Made by a program: the position numbers and the translations under genes
Notes under the pieces: generated by a model
Told to the model about the DNA's origin: nothing
Databases searched by the model: none
The model's input: the letters and a program-made list of their open reading frames with translations, nothing else
Shown here: positions 1 to 12,600 of the stretch, piece after piece
Numbering within the stretch: the first letter of the stretch is position 1
How the letters are laid out: the number at the start of each line of letters is the position of its first letter
Source of the DNA: Symsagittifera roscoffensis
Taxonomy: Eukaryota > Xenacoelomorpha > Acoela > Convolutidae
Reading direction: 5' to 3'
Assembly: GCF_963678635.1 (NCBI RefSeq)
Contig: NC_087065.1
Coordinates: 49,858,952 to 49,922,951 of the forward strand
DNA: 64,000 bases

Positions 1-540
1 GAGAGGGTAATGCAAGTCATTTGCTGTCGGTCGATTTAGTTTTTTTTAAGATTGTTAGATTGACCAAAATTGTCCCTCAAATTAAAACTAATTTTGTCTC
101 TAGTGTATTTTCATAGAGGGTTGTTCTGATCTTTTACTTTCGATCTATGTAAAAGTTTCATAAAGAGTTGAAGTAAACTCTACCTAAATGTATCCTTGAA
201 AACAGGCGTTTTAGAGACAAAAACTTGATTTTAAACTCTAATGTTTTTGAGATTAACTTTCTACTACTTTACTCGAAATTCAAAACGAAATTTATTGAAT
301 GACGGAGAGCAAGTGACCTGTTAACCTTCAACAAAAGTTTCGTTATCTGATATCTGGTTTCAGCTGTTTGCCACCGTTATGTTTTTTCGGTTATGCCCCC
401 AAATTGATGTAAAACACAAAAGTTATGACATATACTAGTCGATATTATCAATAACCGCACTTCAATCAAAAGGGCAATATGAAAAGGAGAGTTGTAAGGT
501 TTTCTTCTGCGAGGCAATTAATATTTGTAACAAACTTCAA
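1..540. other. Upstream non-coding region of the first gene
   Basis: AT-rich sequence with no convincing ORF, RNA gene or recognised repeat. It precedes the first coding exon of the eight-cysteine protein gene and may hold its promoter or 5' UTR, but I see no distinct TATA or initiator element that I would commit to. Confidence 0.4.
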
Positions 541-547
541 TTTTCAG
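541..547 (+). promoter_or_regulatory. 3' splice acceptor directly before the first ATG
   Basis: TTTTCAG ends at 547 and the ATG of the secreted-protein gene starts at 551, leaving a three-base leader. Either a 5' UTR intron ends here or this is a spliced-leader trans-splice site. The sequence alone cannot separate the two. Confidence 0.5.
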
Positions 548-550
548 ATT

Positions 551-605
551 ATGACTTACCTGCTTCAGCTATTATATTTATTCGCCTTGTTCGTAGTCAG
601 CGACG
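551..605 (+). CDS. Exon 1, signal-peptide exon of the eight-cysteine protein
   Basis: Eighteen codons plus one base. The peptide starts Met-Thr-Tyr-Leu-Leu and is strongly hydrophobic up to Val-Val-Ser-Asp. The donor GTGAGT begins at 606. Confidence 0.75.
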
Positions 606-3600
606 GTGAGTTAATTTTTTTCAATTGATCAAAATTGTGTTTTTTTGGCAGTATTTCAATTTATAAACTATTTTTGGTAAACTATTTTTGGTAAACAAAA
701 ATGGTGAGAATATTGTGGAAAAAGAAAAAAACACCAGCAAAAATTTGCTCGGATACCTTTAACTTCTCCAAAAACGCGTTTGAACAAAGTTTTAACTTTT
801 TCATGCACGTAAGACAAAAAATTTTTGGTCACCATCGAAATTGTTTGAAAGAAAACTAGTGGCCTTAATAAAATTCCTAAGCCATTGAAAACTTCTTTAA
901 GACTAGAAAAAATCGGAATTTTCCATCCTGTTCATACCAGCTATTATTCAGAATTTCCAGTTAATTTTATCAAATTGCATTACTAGATAAATCTCTCGTA
1001 CACGGCATCATATGCATAATAATAATAAGTATAATAAAATAAGTAGTATAATAAAAATAGTAAATATAATAACAGCATAATAAGTTCAGAAAAATTCAAA
1101 TACACTTTTTCTAGATCATTTTGTGATACTGAGTAGTTGATTTTGTTGTTTTGTTTTAGCCGACTGGAAATGCCGAGGCACTTTTAGAGTATCACGTAAG
1201 CATTCGTTTGTTTTCAGGGAAAATTTCGATTAATTACTGAAAAAGTCATATTAATTAATGTTCGTGCTATGACCCCATGAAGAATCTATTGCAAAAGCAA
1301 GAACGCTGATTGAAATTGACAAATTATTTCGATCTTCTATAAAGATCAGCCAAGTCCCTGTTTTTGTCAGTTTTGAATTTTTTGTTTCAACAACACGTCA
1401 CTGAAAGTGACTGGAAGGAACTATAAATAGGGCGTGTTCTTTTCGGTTCATATCAACTCTACCTCAAAAAAAGGTCGTACACAGTCAAGTATTTAAGCCT
1501 ATTGGATCGTAGCTCAGATTTCCGAGTCGAGGTGCTCGCTTTGCATTTCGACTTTCTCCCCTTTAAAAATCGGTATGTTTCGACCTTCTCGACCAAATTT
1601 TGGTATGTTGCTTTTTTTCGACCAACTTTTGGTAGTTTTCTACTTTCTCGAACAACTTTCGACTTTCTCAACCCAATAAAAAAAGCGTTCGACCTTGTTC
1701 GATCATGTTCAAATATGTTTCGACTTTCTCGACCAATACTTGACATATTTCGACTTTCTCGAATGTCTTGGCCGATTGCTCCAAAAAACTGTTCAAAACT
1801 CTTTTGAAACTTAAAATTTTTTGTTTTAGCATTTTAAAATTATCAATTTTAATCAGAGAGTGAGACAGTTTTTATTGCGTTTTCACTCAAAATTTTCTCT
1901 TTTTTGTTACTAGTTTTTTGATTCAATCGGTTTGAGGAAACGGTACAGAACATTTCAAAAAAATCTTATCGACCTATGTTTTGACAGTGCTCGACCTATG
2001 TTCTGGCTGTGCTCGACCTATGTTTCGACCTTGATCGACCTATATTTTGACTGCGTTTGACCTATGTATCGACTTACTCGACTTTCTCGGCTCAAAAATA
2101 ACATGATTAAATTGACAAACAAATAATAATATATGCTTTTCAACTTTTTTATGATACTTGATTTAAAATAAAACGCAAAATTCCTCCATCGAAAGCTAAT
2201 TTTTTCAGATTGAATCTCCCAACTTTGCTGTTACTTTTTTTTGACAAATCTGGACGGAAGCTGTTGATGTGAAAACTGATATTTGAGGAGTTTTTGGTAG
2301 ACTTTATTTTTACTTGCAGCAAGAGTCCTTAGTTTCCAAAAATTAAAAGGTTCCCTCTGAAATTTCTAGTTTGGCGGATAGCAAATCTCCTCAATAGATT
2401 GTTGCGGGTTGCAAGCTTCTGACAGAGGTCTTTTCTGATCTTGTTTGCTCAATCTCCAATTTAAATTTAATTAAATTCTTGGGAAAAAATAATTTGTGCT
2501 CGGCCTATGTTTCGCTTGACCTACGCTTTGACCTTTTCGGCCAAAATCAGGTATGTTTTGATTGTGCTCGACCTATATTTTGACTTTTTTTATCTATGTT
2601 TCGACTTTCCTGACCATAGTTGGGTATGGTTTGACTTTATGGTCGACTTAAATTTGCTTCACGACCGAGGAACATTAGTCGGAAAACTGAAGTTGCTCGA
2701 TTTTAAAACTCGAAACATAAATCGAGCATCTCGACTTGGGAAGCATTGCCGACATTTTGTCTAAGATAACGGTATGCCGCCTCTCTGTATATATAACAAG
2801 TTTAATTGGAGGAGTGGGAAGCCCCCTTCATCCGGAAAACTACATGCTCCCAATGTCCCAATGTATTTAATTTTTACACACTGTTCCAATGACGAGGAAG
2901 TTTTTTTTTGTATAATGCACCAAAAAAATTGGAGAAAACCTTTTAGAAAATTTTCCAAATAAAGCCGTGATTTGTCTGTATACGCTCTTTTTAGATCAGA
3001 AAAATGTTTCGAGCCTTGATTTATATACTAGGCGAAGATACTGTAGAGGTTAGATTAGGGAGGTTTGATCGCAACAGGCCGTACGGTTGAACCTGGTCAG
3101 AGCACTACTTTCATCACTTAAAATTTCACTGATGCTACCTTGAATCAGTGTTGGTCCATCAAAAAAAAATACTGTTATAGACCTGCGATAGTTATCACTG
3201 ATTTTACTCAACATTTTAAGATTTTTTCCACAAATGAACCCCCACCTTTCAATTCCAATTCTGAAATTTTTTTTAAACGTTGTCAAAACGCAAGAAACTT
3301 GGAATGGAGAACAGAATGACCACTGCGAACAGATTTTTTCTTCATATTCTACATCATAACTTACTGCATTTAACCATAAAAACACGAAAATCGAAATTTT
3401 GAAAAGTAGGGGAGCAATTCTCCAAAGAATGACTCTTTACCACACGATTTAATTAAAATGATTGCTTAAGACAAACTTAATTTTTTGCGGGCTTATTCGC
3501 TCTAGGAAAGGAACTGAAATGTTTCAAATTTTTTTTGCTCTACAAGACCTTTCAGTTTTTAAATGAAAGGTTTAATGTGCTGTGAAAGCCTTGTTTTAAA

Positions 3601-6600
3601 AATTTTATCGAGCACAACGTACAGGAAAGACTAAATGTCCCTCAGAGCAACCCTTGAGCTCAATGTGTAAAAAGTGTTTTTGCAAGAACTTTCTAGAACT
3701 TGAATGAAGAAAAATGAAAAGCATTATGCGCTATGGACGCATTGTTTTAATTTTCCTATCGAGCACAATGTATCTCAAACCTCGGATCATAACGTTAAGG
3801 AATCTTTCAGTGCAGCTATTGTGCTCAAAGTCTTAGAGGTTTTTGGGCAAGATTTTTCTAAAAATTTCAAAATTTCAAAAATCTGATGATTTCTTGATTT
3901 TTTTTGAGAAAAAGCAAAATTTGTTAACTGATAGTCTCACTTCATCTTCAAGGCTAGACAGTACCTATACACTTTTAGACCAAAGTTTTTGTTTACACAC
4001 TATAGTAACGAAACTAGCAACCTCATTGCTTCGAAAAGCTTACGTTTAGCAAACCACTGACGCATAAATTAAAGTAATATTTTGCTACTGATTATGTTAA
4101 TTATTTTGCCAACTGATTAGCTCTGAAACAGTCTGAGCATTTTTTCAAAATTTCGTGCCTTGAATATATTGCATAATACAATTTGAAAAATGCTCAAATG
4201 TCTCTGTTTCCTTGCTCAAATGGCTCTAATAGAACAATTATGTGCCGTCTGATTCGAATCATAAAAATAAATTGAAATAATTGAAAGACTCGTCGTTTAA
4301 AAAGCTTGCTTAGAAAATTAAATTTTTAACGGCTGATCCTTCCTGCGAAATTAATTGAAAGATTCAAAGTTTCATGGTTGAATGGCTTCAATAGAAAAAA
4401 ACGTACCGGCCATCTAAATCCTTTCATGACTTATTTTCAAGGTACATAGCTTGAATAGGTAGCTTGAGACAACTTTGACTTCTTGCGGACTGGTTCGCTC
4501 TATAAAGTAAATTGGAACGTTTCAAAAACTTTTGCCTAATAGTAATGATTGATTTTTCAACACTCAAATCTATCTATGAAATATCTCAAACACACCGTAT
4601 TTAACCTATTAAATGAATCCAAGGGAAAAAGTTAAACTTTCGCCAGCCGATATGCTTTGTTTGCTTGCTTAGAAATTGCTTGCTTAGAAAACTTTTGAAC
4701 TTTTTGCAGACCGATTTGATTTGTGAAATAACTCTAAATATCTCAAAGCTTCATAGATTCAATAGTTTGCTTAAAAATGTTTTTCGTGAGGCGACTTTTC
4801 GCAAAACGATTTGCTCTATGAAACAAGTTGAAAAATTTAAAAGTGTTCTTTCGAAAATTTTATGGTCTGTGAAAAAATTTGAAATATCTCCAACTTTTGT
4901 ATCTTTAATGACTTCATTGAAAAACAAATGTTTGCTATCCTCTCATGAAAAATTTTGAAATACTATCAAGTTTCCTGCGTAATTAGTCTGCTTAAAACAA
5001 CTTAATTTTTTTTGCGAACCGATTTGCTCTATGAGCATTAGTAATGTTTTTCTATCGTCGATAGTTTGTCTAGAAAACTTAAACCGTTTGCAAACCAGTC
5101 TGTTTTACAAAAAACATATGAAAATATTTAGGAACGCTTCAGGTTTTTCAGAGCAACCATCGAGCTCAAAGTTTGAGAGAGGTTTAGTCACTCACAAAAA
5201 AATCTAGAATTTATAGTCATTCTAAAACCTGAAATATTCTGGATTTTTTCAAGTCTAAAATGTCTTAAAGGAAATGAATCCGGTTCATTTTCAATGCTAG
5301 AAAACGCCTGCCAATTTGTTTATTACAAATTTTTGCAACAAAAACTAACAACCTTTTTGCTTAAAAAACTCAATTTTTCTGCTTCCAGTTTGCTTTTTTT
5401 TCATTAACCTATTCCGTTTTGAAAATAATTTAAAATATTTGCTCAAGAAAAGCTTAAAATATTTGCGAAAAACGAATTTATAGTAAAACTTTATATGGTC
5501 TTTCGCATGATAAGAGAAAAGCTCAATGTGCATTGCTTTGCACAGGCGTAAATATCTTTCAGTGCAACCATTGAGCTCAAAGTTTTTGGGCAAAATTTTT
5601 CTAGATTTTTCAATCGTTCAAAAACCTGGAGGTCTCTTGAATTTTTTTAAAGAGTCAAATTTTGTTTACAGATGGTCTCGTTTCATTTTAAGTCTAGACA
5701 GTACCTGCCCATCTTTTGTTCAAATTTTTTGTTCTTAAAACTTTTTTGATCAAAATCAAATAACTCCCTGCTTAGGAAAACAAAATCATAAATTTATTAT
5801 TTAACTTGCAGAGATTCAAAACTTTCATGAAAAGGTTGAATGGCTTCAATAGAAAAAAACGTACCGGCCATCTAATTCCTTTCATGACTTATTTTCAAGG
5901 TACATAGCTTGAATAGGTAGCTTGAGACAACTTTGACTTCTTGCGGACTGGTTCGCTCTATAAAGTAAATTGGAACGTTTCAAAATTTTTTGCCTAATAG
6001 TAATGATTGATTTTTCAACACTCAAATCTATCTATGAAATATCTCAAAACACATGGTATTTAACCTATTAAATGAATCCAAGGGAAAAAGTTAAACTTTC
6101 GCCATCCGATATGCTTTGTTTGCTTGCTTAGAAATTGCTTGCTTAGAAAACTTTTGAACTTTTTGCAGACCGATTTGATTTGTGAAATAACTCTAAATAT
6201 CTCAAAGCTTCATAGATTCAATAGTTTGCCTAAAAATTTTTTTCGTGAGGCGACTTTTCGCAAATCGATTTGCTCTATGAAACAAGTTGAAAAATTTAAA
6301 AGTTTTCTTTCGAAAATTTTATGGTCTGTGAAAAAATTTGAAATATCTCCAACTTTTGTATCTTTAGTGACTTCATTGAAAAACAAATGTTTGCTATCCT
6401 CTCATGAAAAATTTTGAAATACTATCAAGTTTCCTGCGTAATTAGTCTGCTTAAAACAACTTAATTTTTTTTTGCGAACCGATTTGCTCTATGAGCATTA
6501 GTAATGTTTTTCTATCGTCGATAGTTTGTCTAGAAAACTTAAACCGTTTGCGAACCAGTCTGTTTTACAAAAAACATATGAAAATATTTAGGAACGCTTC

Positions 6601-9600
6601 AGGTTTTTCAGAGCAACCATCGAGCTCAAAGTTTGAGAGAGGTTTAGTCACTCACAAAAAAACCTAGAATTTATAGTCATTCTAAAACCTGAATTATTCT
6701 GGATTTTTTCAAGTCTAAAATGTCTTAAAGGAAATGAATCCGGTTCATTTTCAATGCTAGAAAACGCCTACCAATTTGTTTATTACGAATTTTTGCAACA
6801 AAAACTAACAACCTTTTTGCTTAAAAAACTCAATTTTTCTGCTTCCAGTTTGCTTTTTTTTTCATTAACCTATTCCGTTTTAAAAATAATTTAAAATATT
6901 TGCTCAAGAAAAGCTTAAAATATTTGCGAAAAACGAATTTATAGTAAAACTTTATATGGTCTTTCGTATGATAAGAGAAAAGCTCAATGTGCATTGCTTT
7001 GCACAGGCGTAAATATCCTTCAGTGCAACCATTGAGCTCAAAGTTTTTGGGCAAAATTTTTCTAGATTTTTCAATCGTTCAAAAACCTGGAGGTCTCTTG
7101 AATTTTTTTAAAGAGTCAAATTTTGTTTACAGATGGTCTCGTTTCATTTTAAGTCTAGACAGTACCTGCCCATCTTTTGTTCAAATTTTTTGTTCTTAAA
7201 ACTTTTTTGATCAAAATCAAATAACTCCCTGCTTAGGAAAACAAAATCATAAATTTATTATTTAACTTGCAGAGATTCAAAACTTTCATGAAAAGCTTAC
7301 TAAGAAAAATTCGTTTTTTGCCAAGTAAATTGCTCAAAATTTCAAAATGGTTAATTCAAAGTTCCATTGCCTGGGAAGTTTCCATAGGAGGATTTAATTT
7401 TTTTGCAAAACGATTCTATTCAAAAATCCATTTGAAATCATAAAAGTTTCATTTCTTCAAGATTTCAAATAAAAAACCTTCAAACTTTACTTTCCGATTT
7501 CTTTCAAGAAAAAACTTCAATTATTTTTAAAATTGTAATTTGAATAGTTTGCTTTAAAAATCATTTTTCGGAATTCGATTTTTTGAGAAAATTACTTCAA
7601 ACATTGCATGGTTTCAAAGCAGGAATAGGTTTTAGTGTTCTTTTTAATCCAATTTGATATTGCCCTAGAAATTACCAAATTGAAGATTCCAGAGTGACAA
7701 TACATGAATGGCTTCAATAAAAAACGTAGATTTTTTGCGATTCGAATTGTTTTCGAAATTAACTCGTTTTCGAAATTGAAAATTCAAAATCGTTTCCGAA
7801 ATTAAAAAATCAAAGTTTCTTAGATGTAAGATTTTACTTACAAAATCTTCACTTTTTTCTCAACCCGATTCGCTTCATGAACTAAATTGTACTATTTCAA
7901 AAGTCATAGCTGGAATAGCTTGCCTGAACAAGTTAAGTTTTTCGCAAACCAATATGTTCTGAAGTTGCTCAAATTATTTCACAGTCTTAAAGCTGGAACA
8001 GCTTGCTTAGATAGTCTTTATTTTTTCGCAATCCGATTTGCTTCGTCAAAAACTTGAAATCTGAGTTTTCTGTGGTTGGAATAGCTCGCTTAAAAAAACT
8101 TGAATTTTCTGCTAACCGATTCACTCAATGAATTTTTGAGTTTCGAGAGTTTTTCGAACTGAGTTACAATATGGCTTAACTTTTGCCGGCCGGTTGATGA
8201 TTGGCTGAATGTGATAATACTATGTTAAGTATGAGGAACGAGTGTATTGAACATTGCAAAACTCATTGCATTACGACAATGTTAAATAGTTTTTTTTTTC
8301 AAAATTGAAGTTCGAATATGGGAGGTAAAGAGGAATAACGATTAGACTTTTCATTTTATTTTAAATTAACACTAACATTGAATTTAGATGAAAACCTCTG
8401 TGATGTTTTGAGAGGGGTTGTGGACACCCAAATTCCGGTGATCGGGCTCAATATATTCACTGCCGGTAAGATAAAGTTGTTTATTCAACATGGTGAACAC
8501 TTTTCAAGATTAAATTTTGAAAGAGATTAAACGTATAATGTGGTAAATTTTAAGATTTAAATTGTGTTTCATGCAAATGTGGGAAACCTGCTTGTGTTTC
8601 CTCGTCAAGATCGAGACTGGAAATTTGCCTAGAAGCTTAGAGAAAAATTCCAATTTCTGCTTCGAACTCAACATAAGTTACAATGAGGCAAGGCCGAGTG
8701 CCAAACACATAGGACTAAAAAAGATGAATTTGCATAAGATTCCAATATATAGAAAATTGAATTCAAATAATTTGAAAAAATACACAAAAGTTCACACGAC
8801 TGGCTTAGCAATGCACAAAAAGTTAGCTGACTTTTGAAAGAATCTGCCACTGTTTTTCAAAATCCGAAAAACTCTTGCAAGAAATTGAATTTTTAAGAAA
8901 AATTGACAAACAAATGACTAATCAAATTTCGCGGAATAAATGATTGATGAATTCATTATCAATTTCATTAATTAAAAAGGGATTTCATCAAGGAGCTTAA
9001 GAATTTTGCGAAGAAAGAGTTTAATTGAAATCACAGGTGGTGCAACGAACACTCACTATCGGCTCACTCAGCGGAAAATTTCTGCGGTGGCTAGCATGTC
9101 TTTGCCAAAAAAACTAAAGAGCTACAACTTATGCTATTCTTAGGGCCAAGGTAAGCTAGTTTTCTCGTAAAACTACTTGTGAACGTTGTCTTAATCTTTA
9201 TTCGAAAAAAATTTTAAAAAACCCAAACGTGTTTTAAAAAACTTTTTTCTTCCAATGTTTCATTAACAAATAATGATTGTTATAGCGTCATTCACACCAT
9301 GTAAAAACAAAGTTTACAGGTTGTAAGAGCAAAAATTGATTTCGTTGTGTTAATGCTCATTGAGTTTAGGTCTGGGGTGGCCTTCTCATAGAGTAATTTC
9401 GAATGGGGTAAACCATCTAAATTTCGGCCCGACAGATTAGTCTTAGTCTTCTTAGTCTAATACCGATCCTAATCTTACTCTTATATTTCCTTGTCTCAAT
9501 AGATCTAGTATATACTGCTATTCTTGCGAGGTATGAGAAGAGAAAGAGCAACTGCTTTCTAAGTTATATTATTTATTCTCTTGCTGAAACTATAAACAGT

Positions 9601-12600
9601 TTCAGCTTCACACATTATCAAAAATTTTAGTAGCGGATCATGATTGATTAGTTCTAAATGTTGTACCAAGGAATACAATTGGATATGTAAAATACTTGTT
9701 TTGAACTGTTTCCATCATTGTTTACGTTGCGCGATTTGACTATGATTTATTTTCAAATATTGTTCTCAAACTCATTTGCGATCATCAGAAAAATTATGCG
9801 ATAAATTAATTAAGATTACGTTAAGTGTAAGTCTAAAGATGATGTGAAAAAAAAAACACCAACTGATGAAATTTATTCCCGAAAAGCTGAAAAAAAACAT
9901 ACTGACGAGGTGTTTTTGCCATTTTTGCCCGAGGAGCTGAAAAAACAATAACACCCCCCCCCCCCCCCCCCAAATTTCCCGAAGAGCTGAAAAAACACCT
10001 AGTGAAGTAACTTTTTATATTGTGTAATTTCTATCTGAGAATATATTTTTATACTTTTTTTCTATTTTGAGCATTTTCATTGAAAAGGACAAATCATTTT
10101 TGCTCGGGATGGCTTTTTTTTTCTCCAGAGAAATTTCGACGTTATAACTAGCAGTATTGGGGTATTTTTATACCATTCGCAAGCTATTGTTGTCTTGAGC
10201 TCAATTTTAAAATGACATATTACGTGTTATCGTTTTTGGTGAAAATATTGGGTTTAAAAGATTGTCAATTTGGCCAATTTCAGACAATTAACGAGCGATC
10301 TATTTCGTACTATTAATGCGTAAGCGGATTTTAAACCGTCCTAAAAATTGTTCCAAACTAAACTGAGACTTGTTATTTGGTCGATTCAATACTTCGCTTT
10401 GAGCAAATTTTTTGTTTCAACTTTCGTGACTAAAGTAATGGGAAATTTTTGCTCGGGTGGTTTTCTTAGACAAAAATTTTACATTTTAACTAAAAACATT
10501 TGACAAAAACATTTTAACTAGCCATTTCGACATAGTTTTTTTTATTCAAAAATTTTGTTGTCTTGAGCTTACATTTGAAAAATGTATTTTACCTGTGATT
10601 AGATAACAAAGCTATGCAACTTGGAAGTATTTCAAGTTATTTCACAAAGCGAATTAGTATGTGAAAAGCTGTGAACATTTTTAAGCAAGCTAATCAAGCT
10701 AATAAAAATAATCAAGCTAAAGTTATTTCGTAGAATGAATCGGTTCGCAAAATTTTTAAGTTTTTTTAAGCAAGGTTTAAAGTATGAAACATTGAATTAT
10801 TACAAGTTATTTCATAGACTGAATCGGTTCCCGAAAAACTTTAATTTTTGTAAACAAGATTTAACAGCTTCAAAATTTTGAATTATTACAAGTTATTTCA
10901 TAGACTAAATCAGTTTGCGAGAAGTTTCAAGTTTTTTGAAGCAAGCTAGTCAAGCTATGAAACGTTTGAAATATTGCATGTTATTTTGTAGACTAATTTG
11001 GTTTGCAAAAAGTGACTTTTTTCTATGCAGGCTTTTAAAGCCATGAAATTTCGAATTACTACAAATTTTTCATGGAATGAGTCGGTTCGTGAAAAGCTTC
11101 AAGTTTTCTAATCAAGCTTTTAAACCTATGAAAGTTTTATTTAATACAAGATATTTGATACACTGAATATGTTAGCGAAACGCTTTAAGTTTTCTAAGCA
11201 AGCTATTTGAGCGATAAAACATTGCAAGTTATTTCGCGGACTAAATCGGTTCGCGAAAACCTTAAAGTTTTTCTAAGCAAGCTTCAAAAACTAGGAAACT
11301 TTGAAATACTTCAATATATCTCATAGATTGAATCGGTCCGCGAGAAGCGTTAATTTTTCTAAGCAAGCTATTCAAGCTATGAAACTATGAATTTTCAAGT
11401 TATTTCATAAACTGAATTGGTTCGCAAAAAGTTTTAGTTATTCTAAGCAATCTTTTAAAGCTATGAAACGTTGAAGTAATTCCTTTTATTTCATAGACCG
11501 AAAGTACTTGCAAAAAGTGTCTTTTAAGCATCGAGGTTGCTGTTTTTAAGTGATTTGTTCCAGGCTGAAATGAATCTAAAAATGCAAAATTTTGGACAAA
11601 AATTAGGAAGGTACTGTCTAGCGTTAAAGTTGGATCGAGTTTATCTTCCTCTGATGGTTGCTCTGAATGATTCTCAAACGCTATGCTCGATAGCGTTTTA
11701 ACATTGTCTCCTAATAATTCTTAAGCGTTGTGTTTAGTTAACCATAGAGCATTCCGACTTTCATTTATCAAATAAGATTTTCAAATCTCCTAAGAAAGTT
11801 GCTTGTTCAAAAATGCAGCTGAGTTTGCATCTTTCACTTTCTTCTGTACCAGTTCTTTCAGGAGTGCAGGTTCGTCATTGTTGAAACTGTGTTTTAGATC
11901 TTTTAACGTTGCAGATGCAATTTTTGACACAGGCTCAGGTCGTCCAATTCTAACCCTATCAAAAGTTAGACACATTTTTGTACTAATTTCGATTTTTAAA
12001 AAAAAGACAACAATTAGTAATTACTTTTCGATGAGTTTTTTCAATTGTGTCAATCAACCTTGCATTAATTGTTTCAAATAGGAATCTTTAAAAACCTAGA
12101 ACTTTTCGAAAAATGAACACGGGATTAACATCTTTTAACGTCTTTGGCGCAGTAAAAAGTATTAAATGTAATAAAAAAACGATTTTTTTTTATTTGAGAT
12201 TTCTTATGAACATCATCCCCCCACACGCCATATAAAGTTCAAAGTGATAGAAGTCGCTCCTGCTAACAACCAAGACTGCTCATATATCAGGGCAAAGAAC
12301 TGAATGTTCGGACTGCCCCTTAACCCATATCGAATCGATAATTTTTGGACAGTATATCAAAAATCAAGTGTAAAAAATTGAGTCGTACGAAAATAAAACG
12401 TTCGATTAGCTATAGCCTCAATTCAATTTGGAACGATTTGTTGCGCGTAATAATTCGCCACGCATAAAAATTTCGAGTTACGCTTTCGACAGTATGAATT
12501 AAATGTTCCAATCGAACATAAAGTAGTCCAGAGCATGGCCCAAGTGGTCAAACTCCCTGAACTTTGCAAAAAAAGATCGGAGTTAAACTATCTTTATACA

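Noticed and set aside
1421-1430. Strong TATA-like CTATAAATAG
   Set aside because: It lies inside the second intron of the eight-cysteine gene with no gene or element start visible downstream; chance in AT-rich DNA is likely.
2774-2962. 62-codon plus-strand ORF with AATAAA at its end
   Set aside because: No domain, no splice context, and it abuts satellite; the opposite strand is equally open.
3050-3385. 111-codon minus-strand ORF
   Set aside because: No recognisable motif and no repeat of the sequence elsewhere in the window to test conservation.
4665-7199. Paired ORFs at 4665/6124 and 5526/6987 that look like a duplicated gene
   Set aside because: They are the same frames of a 1.46-kb tandem DNA duplication within a degenerate array; internal units do not preserve the frame.
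9037-9157. Possible extra exon of the eight-cysteine gene between CAG and GTAAGC
   Set aside because: The phase-1 frame is open for about 35 codons but hits TAG before the donor, and the acceptor ATTGAAATCACAG is not T-rich. At most an alternative last exon.
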